Source of the DNA: Clostridia bacterium
GTDB taxonomy: Bacteria; Bacillota; DSM-521; Neomoorellales; Neomoorellaceae
DNA: 43,265 nt
Assembly: GCA_030154265.1 (NCBI GenBank)
Contig: JASKKH010000015.1
Location: 1-43,265, forward strand
Direction: 5' to 3'
Below the pieces are notes generated by a model. That model was not told where the DNA came from. It saw nothing but the letters and a program-made list of their open reading frames with translations, and did no database searches. The position numbers and the translations under genes were made by a program. Position 1 is the first letter of the stretch; each line of letters begins with the position of its first letter. This document shows positions 28,153-38,594 of the stretch, one piece after another.

Positions 28153-28779
28153 TTATCTTGAATAGAGCTCGACTATGAGGTGTTCTTCCGCCACAGTATC
28201 AATCTGTTCGCGAGTTGGCAGGGATAGAACATGTCCTTCCATGGCTGAAGCATCAGCACTTAGCCATTCCGGTACCGTCCGGTGAGCTGCTTCAGCTGCT
28301 ATTTCTTTAAAACGTGGGCTGTTTTTACTTTTTTCTCGAACAGAAATAACGTCCCCGGCTTTTACTAAATATGAGGGAATGTTTACTTTCCTGCCATTCA
28401 CTAAAAAGTGACCATGTTTAACTAATAACCTTGCTTCTGCTCTAGACTCAGCAAATCCCAAACGATAAACTACATTATCTAAACGTCTTTCAAGTAAAAT
28501 TAATAAATTATCACCAGTAATACCTTTCTGACGTTCAGCTTTCTTAAAGTAGTTTCTGAATTGCTTTTCTAAAACACCATAAATACGGCGAACTTTTTGT
28601 TTTTCCCTTAGCTGTAGGCCATATTCAGAAATCTTTTTTCTTCCTTGCCCGTGTTCACCAGGTGGATAAGAACGCCGTGTTACAGCACATTTATCTGAAT
28701 AACAACGCTCGCCCTTTAAAAAGAGCTTCGTGCCTTCACGCCGACATAAGCGGCAGGTTGATTTTGTATACCTTGCCAA
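28153..28779 (-). CDS. rpsD: Ribosomal protein S4 (zinc-binding form)
   Basis: S4 starts assembly of the 30S body and, in many bacteria, represses its own operon. The 208-residue product has an N-terminal zinc site with Cys9, Cys12, Cys26 and Cys31, and an S4 RNA-binding domain ([39 protein letters not shown]). The start [14 protein letters not shown] follows a GGAGG site. It is placed in the alpha operon, directly before rpoA. Confidence 0.98.
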   Translation of the reverse strand: MARYTKSTCRLCRREGTKLFLKGERCYSDKCAVTRRSYPPGEHGQGRKKISEYGLQLREKQKVRRIYGVLEKQFRNYFKKAERQKGITGDNLLILLERRLDNVVYRLGFAESRAEARLLVKHGHFLVNGRKVNIPSYLVKAGDVISVREKSKNSPRFKEIAAEAAHRTVPEWLSADASAMEGHVLSLPTREQIDTVAEEHLIVELYSR

Positions 28780-28796
28780 ATTTATGCCTCCTTTTA

Positions 28797-29186
28797 CTAT
28801 ACTCGACGTCGTTTGGGTGGGCGACAGCCATTATGGGGAATAGGAGTTACGTCTTTAATAACGCTAACCTCTAATCCAGCTGCTTGTAAGGAACGGATTG
28901 CAGCTTCTCTACCTGCCCCTGGCCCTTTGACATAGCACTCTACTTCCCTAAGCCCATGCTCCATAGCCTGTTTTGCAGCTGACTCAGCTGCCATTTGAGC
29001 TGCAAAGGGTGTGCTCTTACGAGAACCCTTAAAGCCAACAGTACCAGCACTAGCCCAGGAGATAGCATTTCCATTCTTATCACTAATAGTTACTATCGTA
29101 TTATTAAATGTTGATTTAATATGAGCAACACCATTTTCAATATGCTTGCGATCCCGCCGACGGGTTCTAGTTTTACGTGGTGGCAT
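28797..29186 (-). CDS. rpsK: Ribosomal protein S11
   Basis: S11 (129 residues) lies on the 30S platform near the E site and the 3' end of 16S rRNA. It shows [34 protein letters not shown] and the terminal [13 protein letters not shown]. It follows rpsM by 26 bases and precedes rpsD in the alpha operon. Confidence 0.98.
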   Translation of the reverse strand: MPPRKTRTRRRDRKHIENGVAHIKSTFNNTIVTISDKNGNAISWASAGTVGFKGSRKSTPFAAQMAAESAAKQAMEHGLREVECYVKGPGAGREAAIRSLQAAGLEVSVIKDVTPIPHNGCRPPKRRRV

Positions 29187-29212
29187 ACCTAATCCCCCTT
29201 ACTACATATCCT

Positions 29213-29584
29213 TTACTTCTTACGTCGTACGCCAACTGTTCTTTTTGGACCTTTACGTGTACGTGCATTTGTCTTAGTGCGTTGGCCTCTAACAGGCAGT
29301 CCCCGCCGATGGCGTAAACCTCTATAACACCCAATATCCATAAGTCGCTTTATATTTAAAGCGACTTCCCTTCGCATATCTCCTTCAACAACTACATTGT
29401 TATCAATATATTCCCTGAGGCGGCTTACTTCTTCCTCAGTTAAATCACGTACTCTAGTATCTTGGTTAACTGCTGTTTCTGCCAGTATTTTCTTAGCTGT
29501 AGATCTACCTATTCCATATATATAGGTCAGTGCAATCTCTACCCTCTTATCACGAGGCAAGTCGACCCCGGCGATCCTCGCCAT
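29213..29584 (-). CDS. rpsM: Ribosomal protein S13
   Basis: S13 (123 residues) sits in the 30S head and touches P-site tRNA and the central protuberance. It begins [20 protein letters not shown], has [14 protein letters not shown], and ends in the highly basic [19 protein letters not shown] tail. It follows rpmJ by 15 bases. Confidence 0.98.
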   Translation of the reverse strand: MARIAGVDLPRDKRVEIALTYIYGIGRSTAKKILAETAVNQDTRVRDLTEEEVSRLREYIDNNVVVEGDMRREVALNIKRLMDIGCYRGLRHRRGLPVRGQRTKTNARTRKGPKRTVGVRRKK

Positions 29585-29599
29585 TAGCCTACCCCCAAT

Positions 29600-29713
29600 C
29601 TATCCCTGTTTTTGTTTATGCTTAGGATTTTGACAGATAACCATTACTTTCCCCTTGCGTTTTATAACCTTACATTTTTCACAAATAGGCCGTACCGAAG
29701 GTTTAACTTTCAA
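29600..29713 (-). CDS. rpmJ: Ribosomal protein L36
   Basis: This 37-residue 50S protein reads [20 protein letters not shown] followed by [17 protein letters not shown]. The zinc ligands are Cys11, Cys14, Cys27 and His32. The start codon is TTG, behind a GGGAGGG ribosome site six bases upstream. It fills the small gap between infA and rpsM, its standard position. Confidence 0.97.
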   Translation of the reverse strand: MKVKPSVRPICEKCKVIKRKGKVMVICQNPKHKQKQG

Positions 29714-29729
29714 CGAAAACCCTCCCAGA

Positions 29730-29948
29730 TTATTTATAGCGGTAAACGATTCGTCCTCGGCTTAAATCATAAGGTGATAATTCCACTGTTACTCGATCAC
29801 CCGGTAAAATACGTATAAAGTTCATCCTTATTTTACCAGATACATGTGCCAAAACCCGATGCCCATTGGCCAGCTCCACCCGGAACATAGCATTGGGCAG
29901 GGGTTCGAGTACCTTTCCTTCCATTTCAATTACATCATCTTTGGCCAA
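29730..29948 (-). CDS. infA: Translation initiation factor IF-1
   Basis: IF-1 is an OB-fold factor that binds the 30S A site during initiation. The TTG at 29948 is preferred (GGAGGGG five bases upstream) and gives 72 residues starting [20 protein letters not shown], the universal family N-terminus; nine extra upstream codons from an ATG do not match the family. It continues with [20 protein letters not shown] and RGRIVYRYK. The KOW protein gene is upstream and rpmJ downstream. Confidence 0.97.
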   Translation of the reverse strand: MAKDDVIEMEGKVLEPLPNAMFRVELANGHRVLAHVSGKIRMNFIRILPGDRVTVELSPYDLSRGRIVYRYK

Positions 29949-29964
29949 AAATACCCCTCCTTTT

Positions 29965-30249
29965 TTAAGCCCCATCTGTCCCTAAGAGCTGGGCAATGGC
30001 TTGGCGAACTTCAGCGTCGATAATTGTTTCTCCTTTATATAACCGTTCTCTAATATTAGTCGCTATACGATTTACTACTTGTAAATGGGCAACGTTTTTT
30101 AATTTAGGCTTATCGACGCGCCTTAAATCGCCGTCTACCAGATAAACCTTTCTGGGCCCAGCTAATTTCCAAATTAGAAAAGGACGACCTTTATCACGTC
30201 CGGCCCGAGAAAAAACTAATTGACCAACTTTCAGCTCTCCTGACGGCAT
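29965..30249 (-). CDS. KOW-domain RNA-binding protein (L14e-like)
   Basis: The 94-residue product begins [20 protein letters not shown] and continues [20 protein letters not shown], which is a KOW/SH3-like fold resembling archaeal and eukaryotic ribosomal proteins L14e/L27e. It is a regular, still largely uncharacterised member of the spc-alpha junction in Clostridia, between map and infA. It probably binds rRNA or the ribosome, but its exact role is not established. It follows map by 24 bases and ends 16 bases before infA. Confidence 0.9.
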   Translation of the reverse strand: MPSGELKVGQLVFSRAGRDKGRPFLIWKLAGPRKVYLVDGDLRRVDKPKLKNVAHLQVVNRIATNIRERLYKGETIIDAEVRQAIAQLLGTDGA

Positions 30250-30273
30250 GTACTTTATCCTCCATTTAAAGGT

Positions 30274-31026
30274 TTAAAGTAGCGTTAATATTTCCGGGCC
30301 GTTCTCGGTTACCGCTACAGTATGTTCAAAATGAGCCGAAGGTTTATGGTCTTTAGTTACAACTGTCCATTTATTATCCAATGTGTAAACCTCAAAGGTG
30401 CCAATATTTACCATTGGCTCTATAGCTAAAACCATACCTGCCCGGAGACGGGGACCATGACCTGCAGGGCCAAAATTAGGTATTTGGGGATCTTCATGCA
30501 TAGCCCGGCCAATACCATGACCCACATAGTCCCGAACAACAGACAAGTTCTCCCCCTCCACAGTTGACTGAATTGAATTGGATATATCTGTTAAGCGGTT
30601 GCCAATAACCGCTTTCTCAATGCCTTTATATAATGAATTTTTGGTTACATCAATAAGGTGTTGCTTTTCAGCATTAATACTACCTACTGGAAAGGTTGCT
30701 GCTGAATCACCAACATAACCATTTTTTACCACACCGACATCAATACTAATAATATCCCCTTCAGCTAGTTTATTTAAACCCGGAATACCATGAACAACCT
30801 CTTCATTTACTGAAGCACAAATACTAGCAGGAAACCCATGATAGCCCTTAAATGCAGGTACAGCTCCTTGCTTCCTTATATACTCCTCAGCAAGCCGGTC
30901 AAGTTCACCAGTAGTAACACCCGGAGCAATATGCTTTTCAATTAAAGCAAGAGTCTCCGCGACTATCCTGCCTGCTTCGCGCATAAGAGCTATTTCCTTA
31001 GAGGATTTTAAAATAATTATCGCCAA
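30274..31026 (-). CDS. map: Methionine aminopeptidase, type I
   Basis: Map removes the N-terminal Met from new proteins using a two-metal site. The 250-residue product has the metal ligands in [33 protein letters not shown] and [11 protein letters not shown], and the substrate-site His in [20 protein letters not shown]. The start appears to be TTG with GGAAGTGA upstream, overlapping the end of adk by ten bases. It lacks the zinc-finger N-terminus of eukaryotic forms. Confidence 0.97.
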   Translation of the reverse strand: MAIIILKSSKEIALMREAGRIVAETLALIEKHIAPGVTTGELDRLAEEYIRKQGAVPAFKGYHGFPASICASVNEEVVHGIPGLNKLAEGDIISIDVGVVKNGYVGDSAATFPVGSINAEKQHLIDVTKNSLYKGIEKAVIGNRLTDISNSIQSTVEGENLSVVRDYVGHGIGRAMHEDPQIPNFGPAGHGPRLRAGMVLAIEPMVNIGTFEVYTLDNKWTVVTKDHKPSAHFEHTVAVTENGPEILTLL

Positions 31027-31670
31027 TCACTTCCTAAGGCCATACCAATGGCCTGAGTAACTTCTGGAATATCATGTGACCCATCAATCTCTTTTAAAAT
31101 CCCTTTTTCCCGATAATACTTTACCAAAAGAGATGTTTGTTCAACATAAACATCCAAGCGATGGCTAACAACTGTTTCCGTATCATCTGGGCGTTGGCTT
31201 AGCTTTTCGCCACAAAAATCACAGATTCCAGAATTTTGTGGAGGGTTATACTGGACATGATATGTCGCCCCGCATCCTTTACAAATTCGTCTCCCTGTCA
31301 ATCTAATTAATATCTGCTCCCTGGGCACCTCAATGTTTAGAACATAATCAATATTAGCCCCTTGCCCATCTAACCATCTATCAAGGGCCTCGGCTTGGGG
31401 TTTTGTGCGTGGAAATCCGTCTAATAAAAATCCATTATGGGTATCAGGCATAGTTAAACGTTCTTGAATTAAACCGATTGTTATAGTATCTGGTACCAAG
31501 CGTCCCTCTTTTAAATAAGCCTCAGCCTGTTTACCCAGTTCAGTTCCTTCTTTAATAGCCTGCCTAAACATATCCCCAGTTGAAATATGGGGAATTGACA
31601 TCCTTTTGGAAATTTCTTTAGCTTGTGTGCCCTTACCGGCACCGGGTGGTCCTAGCAATACCAACCTCAT
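31017..31670 (-). CDS. adk: Adenylate kinase (zinc LID form)
   Basis: Adk interconverts ATP and AMP with two ADP. The 217-residue product has the P-loop [11 protein letters not shown] (about 7-17), DGFPRT, and a long LID domain carrying four cysteines: Cys130, Cys133, Cys150 and Cys153, the zinc-binding type found in Gram-positive bacteria. It overlaps map at its end and follows secY by 18 bases. Confidence 0.98.
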   Translation of the reverse strand: MRLVLLGPPGAGKGTQAKEISKRMSIPHISTGDMFRQAIKEGTELGKQAEAYLKEGRLVPDTITIGLIQERLTMPDTHNGFLLDGFPRTKPQAEALDRWLDGQGANIDYVLNIEVPREQILIRLTGRRICKGCGATYHVQYNPPQNSGICDFCGEKLSQRPDDTETVVSHRLDVYVEQTSLLVKYYREKGILKEIDGSHDIPEVTQAIGMALGSDWR

Positions 31671-31688
31671 CTTTAACTCCCCCCGGTA

Positions 31689-32951
31689 TTATTTCATAAA
31701 GCCTTGGTAATGGCGCATCAACAAATGGGCTTCTAGCTGCTTCATAGTTTCTAAAGCTACGCCCACTACTATTAACAAAGAGGTGCCGCCGAAATAAAGA
31801 TTTACGCCGGTAATACCCATAAGTATATTCGGTAATATCGCAATGAAGGCTAGGAAAATAGCCCCTGCTAGTGTTACCCGCGAAAGTATTTTTTCAATAT
31901 ATTCTGCAGTAGGCCGTCCCGGCCTTAATCCTGGTATAAATCCCCCATACTTCTTCATATTGTCAGCTACATCATATGGATTGAATGAAACTGCCGTATA
32001 AAAATACGTGAAGAAGATAATTAACAAAGCATACAGGAACATGTAGAAAGCTGATCTTGGATTAAAGACACTAACTATGGCATTAGCAAACCCACTGTTA
32101 GGAAACCAGGAAGCTAGTGTACTGGGAAATAACAAAATTGACATGGCAAAGATGACGGGGATAACCCCGGCCTGGTTTACCTTCAAAGGTATATGAGTAC
32201 TTTGCCCCCCATAGACCCTCCGGCCAACTACACGCTTGGCATATTGAACAGTTATACGACGTTCACCTTGTTGCATAGCTATTACCGCAGCTATAATCAG
32301 AACCGCTAATACCCCAAATAATATAGCGGAAATTATATTTAACGTCCCGGCAGTAACATACTGATACAAACTTACTGCCCCAGCTGGTAATCTAGAAACA
32401 ATTCCAGCAAAAATTATAAGTGAAATTCCATTTCCTATACCATTTTCAGTAATCAACTCACCAAGCCACATTAAAAATGCTGTACCTGCCGTTAGCACTA
32501 CAGCTACAACCAGGTAATTTTGGAGGCCTGGATATAGAAAAGCGTTAGTACGAGCTAAGTACAAGGCCATACCCAACGATTGGAGTAAGCCTAAGACAAC
32601 AGTTCCGTAACGTGTGTATTGGTTAATTTTTTTTCTACCCTCAACATCTTCTTTAGCCAGCTTCTCAAGCGCGGGAATTACTACTGTTAAAAGTTGCATA
32701 ATAATTGAGGCATTAATATAGGGCATAATACCCATAGCAAAAATACTAAACCTCTTAAATGCGCCACCAGAGATTATATCAAAAAAACCAAAGATCGTTC
32801 CATTACCGATTAGCTCATTGAGAATTTGGTTGTTTATCCCTGGAACTGGAACGTGAGCCCCTAATCGAAATATAACAAACATCATTAACGTAAAAAGTAT
32901 TTTTTTACGTAATTCATCCAATTTCCAAACACTCGATAGAGTATTTAGCAT
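31689..32951 (-). CDS. secY: Preprotein translocase subunit SecY
   Basis: SecY is the protein-conducting channel of the Sec translocon. The 420-residue product has about ten membrane segments. It carries FRLGAHVPVPGIN at the start, GIMPYINASIIMQLL in the second segment, the cytoplasmic loop KRVVGRRVYGGQSTHIPLKVNQAGVIPVIFA (long motif, read at 240-270), and GFIPGLRPGRPTAEYI. It is directly downstream of rplO, as in all spc operons. Confidence 0.98.
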   Translation of the reverse strand: MLNTLSSVWKLDELRKKILFTLMMFVIFRLGAHVPVPGINNQILNELIGNGTIFGFFDIISGGAFKRFSIFAMGIMPYINASIIMQLLTVVIPALEKLAKEDVEGRKKINQYTRYGTVVLGLLQSLGMALYLARTNAFLYPGLQNYLVVAVVLTAGTAFLMWLGELITENGIGNGISLIIFAGIVSRLPAGAVSLYQYVTAGTLNIISAILFGVLAVLIIAAVIAMQQGERRITVQYAKRVVGRRVYGGQSTHIPLKVNQAGVIPVIFAMSILLFPSTLASWFPNSGFANAIVSVFNPRSAFYMFLYALLIIFFTYFYTAVSFNPYDVADNMKKYGGFIPGLRPGRPTAEYIEKILSRVTLAGAIFLAFIAILPNILMGITGVNLYFGGTSLLIVVGVALETMKQLEAHLLMRHYQGFMK

Positions 32952-33392
32952 TTAAATCACCTCAACTTTGCCACCCGCCGCCTCAACTTTTTCAATGGCC
33001 TTACGGCTAGCTGCCTGAACACGAACTGTTAAATTCTTCGTTAGCTCGCCATCACCTAAAATTTTAACACCATCACGTGCTTTCTTTATTAAACCTTTTT
33101 CAGCAAGTAATTCGGAGGTGACAACAGTACCAGGTTCAAAGCGTTCCAGCTCACCAACATTTATAGCTGCCAATTTCTTGGCAAAAATATTTGTAAATCC
33201 TCTTTTAGGTAAGCGGCGAATTAAAGGCATCTGGCCACCTTCAAAGCCACGGCGCACTCCTCCTCCGGATCGAGCTTTTTGCCCTTTGTGACCACGTCCA
33301 GAAGTTTTGCCAAGACCAGAGCCAATACCACGACCAACCCTGGTTGCTTTGCGTCGAGAACCCGGAGATGGTTTAAGTTCATGCAAGCGCAC
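32952..33392 (-). CDS. rplO: Ribosomal protein L15
   Basis: L15 is a late-assembling 50S protein. A GTG at 33392 is chosen as start: AGGAGG lies eleven bases upstream, whereas the GTG four codons earlier overlaps the ribosome site. The product is then 146 residues beginning [13 protein letters not shown], the family N-terminus, followed by the Gly-rich [20 protein letters not shown] stretch. It ends one base before secY. Confidence 0.96.
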   Translation of the reverse strand: MRLHELKPSPGSRRKATRVGRGIGSGLGKTSGRGHKGQKARSGGGVRRGFEGGQMPLIRRLPKRGFTNIFAKKLAAINVGELERFEPGTVVTSELLAEKGLIKKARDGVKILGDGELTKNLTVRVQAASRKAIEKVEAAGGKVEVI

Positions 33393-33407
33393 TTTATTCC
33401 TCACCTC

Positions 33408-33590
33408 CTAATCTACTTGTTCAACTTGTACTAAATGAGCTAGTTTTGCTATTTGACCCCTGATGGTCATTGTATCAGGTCTGATAACTGTTGAATTTAA
33501 TTTTTTAAGCCCCAAAGCCTTAGCCGTTTTTCGCTGTGTTTCAGGCCTACCAATTAAACTTTTAACAAGAGTTATTTTTAAATTTGCCAT
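33408..33590 (-). CDS. rpmD: Ribosomal protein L30
   Basis: L30 is a 60-residue 50S protein. It reads [20 protein letters not shown] with [17 protein letters not shown] and ends VQVEQVD, typical of the bacterial short form. It lies between rpsE and rplO, 15 bases ahead of the rplO start. Confidence 0.97.
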   Translation of the reverse strand: MANLKITLVKSLIGRPETQRKTAKALGLKKLNSTVIRPDTMTIRGQIAKLAHLVQVEQVD

Positions 33591-33601
33591 GGCAATTCCT
33601 C

Positions 33602-34102
33602 CTAGCCAATCAGCTCTTCAACCGTTTTACCACGAAGGCGTGCTACCTCTTCTGCTCTCTTTAAGCTTTTTAAGCCTTGGATTGTAGCATAAACGGCATT
33701 GTTAGGATTAGCTGACCCCAGGTTTTTCGTTAAAATATCTCGTACTCCAGCAGCCTCTAATACTGCTCTAACCGGTCCACCTGCAATAACACCTGTACCA
33801 GGAGCACCAGGTTTCATCAAAACCTTACCAGCTCCAAAATGCCCAATTACTTCATGGGGAATGGTGGTTCCTACCAAAGGCACTTTAATAAAATTTTTCT
33901 TGGCCTCTTCAAGTCCTTTACGAATTGCTTCAGGTACTTCGCTAGCTTTACCTAAGCCTGCACCAACACGGCCATTCCTATCACCCACAACAACTAAAGC
34001 AGCAAAACTGAAGCGACGACCACCTTTAACAACCTTGGCGACTCGGTTAATATGAACTACTTTTTCTACTAAATCAACGTCCTTGTTTTCAACGCGGGCC
34101 AT
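33602..34102 (-). CDS. rpsE: Ribosomal protein S5
   Basis: S5 (166 residues) helps form the mRNA entry channel and decoding fidelity. Its double-stranded RNA-binding N-domain includes [20 protein letters not shown] and [11 protein letters not shown]; the C-domain has [17 protein letters not shown] and [11 protein letters not shown]. Its gene follows rplR by 18 bases. Confidence 0.98.
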   Translation of the reverse strand: MARVENKDVDLVEKVVHINRVAKVVKGGRRFSFAALVVVGDRNGRVGAGLGKASEVPEAIRKGLEEAKKNFIKVPLVGTTIPHEVIGHFGAGKVLMKPGAPGTGVIAGGPVRAVLEAAGVRDILTKNLGSANPNNAVYATIQGLKSLKRAEEVARLRGKTVEELIG

Positions 34103-34120
34103 TTTTCCCCTCCTTCCTAA

Positions 34121-34486
34121 TTAAAATTCTAAACCGCCTTTTCTAGCTCCTTCAGCTACAGCTGCAATACGGCCATGATAAATATTACCACCGCGATCAA
34201 AAACTACTTTGTCAATGCCTTTAGCTTGAGCTCGCTTGGCGATGAGTTCCCCAACTTTCATAGCAGCCTCTTTATTTTTGGTTGACTCTTGATCCCTCAT
34301 CCCTTTTTCATTTGTTGAAGCAGCAACCAAGGTAATACCCTTAGTATCATCTATAATCTGGGCATATATATGGTGGAGGCTGCGGTAGACACTCAAGCGG
34401 GGGCGTTCCGGTGTTCCCTCAATGCGCCGCCGCACCCGTAGGTGCTTACTTTTCCGCTTCTCTTTACGGTCTATCCTTTTGAACAT
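34121..34486 (-). CDS. rplR: Ribosomal protein L18
   Basis: L18 (121 residues) binds 5S rRNA in the central protuberance. It has the basic start [40 protein letters not shown], and the terminal [20 protein letters not shown] region with KGGLEF. It sits between rplF and rpsE. Confidence 0.98.
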   Translation of the reverse strand: MFKRIDRKEKRKSKHLRVRRRIEGTPERPRLSVYRSLHHIYAQIIDDTKGITLVAASTNEKGMRDQESTKNKEAAMKVGELIAKRAQAKGIDKVVFDRGGNIYHGRIAAVAEGARKGGLEF

Positions 34487-34500
34487 CCCTTTACCTCCTA

Positions 34501-35049
34501 TTATTTGCCGCCTTTGGCACCAGTCTTACCAACCTTGCGCCTGATATATTCGCCCTCATACTTAATACCTTTTCCCTTATAGGGTTCTGGGGGACGTACT
34601 TTTCGAATATTAGCAGCAAGGGCACCAACAGCTTCTTTATCTATACCTTTAACCACAACCTTATTTGGTGAAGGAACTTCAATTTCAAGCCCCTGTTCAG
34701 GCACCATCTCCACTGGATGGGAATAACCCACCGATAAAATTAATTTATTTCCTTGTTTGGTAGCTCGATATCCTACACCAACGAGTTCCAAAGTTTTTTG
34801 AAATCCCTCCGAAACACCTTTTACCATATTCTGAAGCAAAGCACGTGAAAGTCCATGAAGCTCTCTGTGAGGTTTTGCATCAGAAGGTCTGGTAACTATG
34901 AGCTCTTCTCCTTCTTGTGTAATGGTAATCTCCGGAGGGAATTGGCGGACGAGCTTGCCCTTTGGCCCATTAACCGTAACTGTATTTCCTTCAATTGCTA
35001 TATTAACTCCAGCCGGAACCTTAACCGGTTTTTTCCCTATACGTGACAC
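34501..35049 (-). CDS. rplF: Ribosomal protein L6
   Basis: L6 (182 residues) lies near the GTPase centre of the 50S subunit. It opens [17 protein letters not shown] and has [10 protein letters not shown]-like [14 protein letters not shown] and the C-terminal [20 protein letters not shown] signature. It is 15 bases downstream of rpsH. Confidence 0.98.
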   Translation of the reverse strand: MSRIGKKPVKVPAGVNIAIEGNTVTVNGPKGKLVRQFPPEITITQEGEELIVTRPSDAKPHRELHGLSRALLQNMVKGVSEGFQKTLELVGVGYRATKQGNKLILSVGYSHPVEMVPEQGLEIEVPSPNKVVVKGIDKEAVGALAANIRKVRPPEPYKGKGIKYEGEYIRRKVGKTGAKGGK

Positions 35050-35064
35050 CGAATCACCTCCAGG

Positions 35065-35457
35065 TTACCAAATATAACAAATTACTTCACCGCCGACTCC
35101 TTCGCGTCGGGCTTCTTTATCAGTTAATATACCTTTACTTGTTGATATAACGGCTATGCCCAGACCACCCAGAACTTTAGGAATTTCACCTTTCTTAGCA
35201 TAAATCCTCAGACCTGGACGGCTAATACGTTTTAGGCCACTTATTACTTTTTCACGATTAGAACCATATTTTAAATATAGCCTTAATATACCTTGTTTGC
35301 CATCTTCTATATAATCGTATTTCTTTATATATCCTTCGTTCTTTAAAATTTCAGCCAGAGCCCGCTTTACCTTTGAAGCTGGAATGTCTACCTTTTCTTG
35401 GTAAACCATATTCGCATTACGGATGCGGGTCAAAAAATCAGCAATGGGATCGGTCAT
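35065..35457 (-). CDS. rpsH: Ribosomal protein S8
   Basis: S8 binds helix 21 of 16S rRNA and in E. coli represses the spc operon. The ATG at 35457 gives 130 residues starting [20 protein letters not shown]; a TTG three codons upstream is closer to the GGGGG ribosome site and cannot be fully excluded. The C-terminal [20 protein letters not shown] signature is intact. It follows rpsN by 37 bases. Confidence 0.97.
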   Translation of the reverse strand: MTDPIADFLTRIRNANMVYQEKVDIPASKVKRALAEILKNEGYIKKYDYIEDGKQGILRLYLKYGSNREKVISGLKRISRPGLRIYAKKGEIPKVLGGLGIAVISTSKGILTDKEARREGVGGEVICYIW

Positions 35458-35494
35458 CAACTGCAACTACCCCCTTCCTCTAAATCCCCACAGT

Positions 35495-35680
35495 TTACCA
35501 GCTGGCTTTAGTAATGCCGGGAAGTTCACCTTTGTATGCTAATTCACGAAAACAAATCCGGCATAGGCCAAACTTCCGCATATAACCATGAGGACGCCCA
35601 CACCGCATACAACGGTTATAAGCACGCACTTTAAATTTTGGTGGACGGGATTGTTTAACGCGCAATGACTTTTTTGCCAT
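35495..35680 (-). CDS. rpsN: Ribosomal protein S14, zinc type (Z)
   Basis: This 61-residue zinc-binding S14 carries Cys24, Cys27, Cys40 and Cys43 (CMRC and CRIC). The ATG at 35680 has AAGGAGG nine bases upstream and yields [10 protein letters not shown], the family start; a longer frame of six more codons lacks support. It follows rplE by 14 bases. A zinc-free paralogue often exists elsewhere in Firmicutes genomes. Confidence 0.97.
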   Translation of the reverse strand: MAKKSLRVKQSRPPKFKVRAYNRCMRCGRPHGYMRKFGLCRICFRELAYKGELPGITKASW

Positions 35681-35694
35681 AAACTTCCTCCTTA

Positions 35695-36237
35695 TCAATG
35701 TTCCCGGAAGGGCATTCCGAATCCGCGCAACAACTCCCGGGCTTCTTCATCACTTTTTGCTGATGTTACCATAACAATATCCATTCCCCTAGTTTTATCA
35801 ACTTGATCATAGTCAATTTCCGGAAAGATAAGTTGTTCTTTTAAACCTAAGGTATAATTCCCACGACCATCAAATGAATTAGGCGAAACACCTGAAAAAT
35901 CTCTTACACGTGGTAAAGTTACGTTTATCAAGCGATCCAAAAATTCATACATACGATCGCCACGTAAAGTAACTTTACATCCAATAGGCATACCTTGACG
36001 TAATTTAAAACCAGCAATTGATTTTTTAGCTCTTGTAACCACAGGCTTTTGCCCCGTTATTGTCATTAAATCATTTATTGCCCCTTCAATGGCTTTAGGG
36101 TTTTGAGTTGCCTCACCTACACCCATATTGACTACAATTTTCTCCATCTTAGGGACTTCCATAATGTTTTTATAGCCGAATTTCTCTTTCATCTTTTCTT
36201 GAATCTCTTTATAATACTTTTCCTTAAGTCTGGCCAC
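35695..36237 (-). CDS. rplE: Ribosomal protein L5
   Basis: L5 (180 residues) binds 5S rRNA and contacts P-site tRNA. Motifs are the [18 protein letters not shown] region, [20 protein letters not shown], and the [17 protein letters not shown] segment, ending with [13 protein letters not shown]. It lies 23 bases after rplX. Confidence 0.98.
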   Translation of the reverse strand: MARLKEKYYKEIQEKMKEKFGYKNIMEVPKMEKIVVNMGVGEATQNPKAIEGAINDLMTITGQKPVVTRAKKSIAGFKLRQGMPIGCKVTLRGDRMYEFLDRLINVTLPRVRDFSGVSPNSFDGRGNYTLGLKEQLIFPEIDYDQVDKTRGMDIVMVTSAKSDEEARELLRGFGMPFREH

Positions 36238-36260
36238 AAACAGCCCTCCTTTCCCTGGGC

Positions 36261-36587
36261 CTAATCAAGGACTTCGCCGCATTTTTTGCAAATTCTCGTT
36301 TTCTTGCCATCAGCAAGAATTTGTTTGCCTATTCTGCTTGGTTGATTACATTTATTGCAAAAAATCATGACATTACTGCTTGCAACCGGAGCCTCTTGCT
36401 CTATTATTCCACCTTGTGGAAGTTTTTGGGTTGGTCGAGTATGTCTTTTAACAATATTAACACCTTCAACAATTACCCGTCCTTTACTAGGCTCCACACT
36501 TAATACTTTTCCCTTTTTACCGGCATCTTTACCGGTAATAACCATTACTGTATCTCCTTTTTTTACATGTATTTTGGGTGTGGCCAT
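36261..36587 (-). CDS. rplX: Ribosomal protein L24 (zinc-tailed)
   Basis: L24 starts 50S assembly and lies at the tunnel exit. The ATG at 36587 gives 108 residues ([20 protein letters not shown]); a GTG four codons upstream overlaps the GGGAGG ribosome site. A KOW motif ([19 protein letters not shown]) is followed by a C-terminal cysteine module with Cys77, Cys80, Cys100 and Cys103, a likely zinc site seen in part of the family. Confidence 0.97.
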   Translation of the reverse strand: MATPKIHVKKGDTVMVITGKDAGKKGKVLSVEPSKGRVIVEGVNIVKRHTRPTQKLPQGGIIEQEAPVASSNVMIFCNKCNQPSRIGKQILADGKKTRICKKCGEVLD

Positions 36588-36609
36588 TTTTTGTTCCACC
36601 TCCCTTTCC

Positions 36610-36978
36610 CTACAATACTTCTGGTGCTAGGGATATAATTTTCATGAAATCTTTTTCCCGCAACTCCCTAGCCACGGGACCAAAAATACGTGTGCCTTGA
36701 GGATTTTTTTGTTCATTAATTATTACTGCTGCATTTTCATTAAAGCGAATATAGGAGCCGTCTTGGCGTCTAACAGGCTTTTTGGTACGTACTATAACCG
36801 CTTTGACAACGTCACCTTTTTTCACCACGCCTCCTGGCGTTGCTTCTTTAACGGAAGCTACAATAATATCGCCAACACTAGCATACCGCCTTTTGGAGCC
36901 TCCCAAAACGCGAATACACATTAATTTCCGAGCGCCAGTATTATCGCCGACTTTCAGAATTGTTTGCTGTTGGATCAT
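36610..36978 (-). CDS. rplN: Ribosomal protein L14
   Basis: L14 (122 residues) lies at the subunit interface and contacts elongation factors. It begins [20 protein letters not shown] and has [20 protein letters not shown] and [20 protein letters not shown]. It sits between rpsQ and rplX with about 30 bases either side. Confidence 0.98.
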   Translation of the reverse strand: MIQQQTILKVGDNTGARKLMCIRVLGGSKRRYASVGDIIVASVKEATPGGVVKKGDVVKAVIVRTKKPVRRQDGSYIRFNENAAVIINEQKNPQGTRIFGPVARELREKDFMKIISLAPEVL

Positions 36979-37009
36979 CGGTTTACCTCCTTCCTAAGCG
37001 GAGATAAGG

Positions 37010-37270
37010 TTATTTTGCTTTCTCCAAGATGTCCGTTACCCGCCACCTCTTCTCTTTACTCAATGGCCGGGTTTCCATAATTTTAACTTTATCACCGACT
37101 TGGCATTCGTTATTTTCATCATGGGCTTTATATTTCTTAGTCTGGCGCACAGTTTTACCTAATAATGGATGTCTTACCCTATCTTCAATTGCAACCAGTA
37201 CTGTTTTATCCATCTTATCACTAACCACTTTTCCAATTCGGGTCTTGCGATAATTCCTTTCCAAGGGCAC
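37010..37270 (-). CDS. rpsQ: Ribosomal protein S17
   Basis: S17 (86 residues) is an OB-fold primary 16S rRNA-binding protein. Signature parts are [20 protein letters not shown] and [20 protein letters not shown]. It lies 33 bases after rpmC. Confidence 0.98.
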   Translation of the reverse strand: MPLERNYRKTRIGKVVSDKMDKTVLVAIEDRVRHPLLGKTVRQTKKYKAHDENNECQVGDKVKIMETRPLSKEKRWRVTDILEKAK

Positions 37271-37303
37271 TGCCCTCCTTTCCCATTATCTAGGTCTTAA
37301 AAA

Positions 37304-37507
37304 CTATGCACGTTCCTGCTTTAACTCGCGTTCACGAATAATCGTTTTTGCCCGGGCTATGTTTCTTTTAACTTCCCTTATTCTCATTGGATTATCAACT
37401 TGGCCTGTAGCCAGTTGAAAACGTAAATTAAATAATTCCTGCTTTAATTCTTTTACCTTTTGATTCAATTCCTCGGTGGTCAAATCACGAATTTCATTAG
37501 CTTTCAT
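37304..37507 (-). CDS. rpmC: Ribosomal protein L29
   Basis: L29 (67 residues) is a helical hairpin near the tunnel exit, close to the docking site of trigger factor and SRP. The ATG at 37507 ([20 protein letters not shown]) is chosen because GAGGTCA precedes it; the four codons before it lie inside the rplP gene. It overlaps the end of rplP by 11 bases. Confidence 0.97.
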   Translation of the reverse strand: MKANEIRDLTTEELNQKVKELKQELFNLRFQLATGQVDNPMRIREVKRNIARAKTIIRERELKQERA

Positions 37508-37931
37508 TGACCTCACCACCCAATCCCGTCCGCTTCACGAACTTTGTTTTAATAGGTAGCTTATGTGAAGCCAAACGCATTGCCTCGCGAGCTACTTCTT
37601 CAGGAACTCCTGCGAGCTCAAACATTACTCGACCAGGTTTAACTACTGCAACCCAATATTCCGGTGTGCCTTTACCTTTACCCATACGGGTTTCAGCCGG
37701 CGTTGCAGTAATAGGAGTATCTGGAAATATCTTGATCCAAACTTTTCCGCCACGTTTAATATGACGAGTCATAGCAACACGAGCTGCTTCTATCTGCCGA
37801 CTAGTAATCCAAGCTGGTTCTAGAGCCTGCAAACCAAAGTCGCCATCTATTACTTTAGTACCTCTTACAGCTTTGCCCTTGGTTCCTGGACGGTGTGGCT
37901 TGCGGTATTTTACCCTTTTGGGCATTAACAT
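37497..37931 (-). CDS. rplP: Ribosomal protein L16
   Basis: L16 (144 residues) shapes the A-site tRNA binding region and the peptidyl-transferase centre. It opens [20 protein letters not shown] and shows [11 protein letters not shown]-like [20 protein letters not shown] and [20 protein letters not shown]. Its ATG overlaps the rpsC stop (TAATG), implying coupling. Confidence 0.98.
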   Translation of the reverse strand: MLMPKRVKYRKPHRPGTKGKAVRGTKVIDGDFGLQALEPAWITSRQIEAARVAMTRHIKRGGKVWIKIFPDTPITATPAETRMGKGKGTPEYWVAVVKPGRVMFELAGVPEEVAREAMRLASHKLPIKTKFVKRTGLGGEVNES

Positions 37932-38590
37932 TATTTTCGGCCCCCTTCCTGGACCCTGGCCTTTTCAGGTAATACTTCTCCTTTATAAATCCAAACTTTG
38001 ACTCCTATTTTACCATAAGTCGTATTGGCCTCGGCAAAACCATAATCAACATCTGCTCTTAATGTGTGAAGCGGTACTTTGCCTTCACTGTACCATTCAG
38101 TTCTAGCAATTTCTGCCCCTGCCAAACGGCCACTACAACTAATTTTTATACCTTCAGCGCCCATGCGCATAGTCCGACCAACTGCCTGCTTCATGGCACG
38201 CCTAAATGCTACTCTTCGCTCTATTTGACTAGCAATATTTTCTGCTACCAACTGAGCATTAAGTTCAGGTTTCTTGATTTCTACAATGTTTAGATTTATT
38301 TCCTTGCCTGTTAGCTTCTCGAGAGACTTTCTCAAAGCCTCAACTTCTGAGCCACCTCGACCAATAACCACACCTGGCTTAGCAGTGTTTACAATAACTT
38401 TGACTCGATTAGCAGCCCGTTCAATCTCTATGCTTGCAATACCAGCCTGGTAGAGGCGTTTCTTTATAAACTCACGAATTTTTAAATCTTCGCGAAGTAA
38501 TTCTTTGTATTCCTTTCCAGCAAACCAGCGTGAGTCCCAATCTCGAATTATCCCTATTCTTAATCCTTTGGGGTTAACTTTTTGACCCAC
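37931..38590 (-). CDS. rpsC: Ribosomal protein S3
   Basis: S3 forms the mRNA entry pore of the 30S head. The GTG at 38590 has AAGGAGG upstream and gives 219 residues beginning [20 protein letters not shown], the universal S3 start; upstream codons belong to rplV in another frame. The KH domain GXXG-type loop appears in [14 protein letters not shown], and the C-domain has [19 protein letters not shown]. Confidence 0.98.
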   Translation of the reverse strand: MGQKVNPKGLRIGIIRDWDSRWFAGKEYKELLREDLKIREFIKKRLYQAGIASIEIERAANRVKVIVNTAKPGVVIGRGGSEVEALRKSLEKLTGKEINLNIVEIKKPELNAQLVAENIASQIERRVAFRRAMKQAVGRTMRMGAEGIKISCSGRLAGAEIARTEWYSEGKVPLHTLRADVDYGFAEANTTYGKIGVKVWIYKGEVLPEKARVQEGGRK

Positions 38591-38594
38591 GAAA

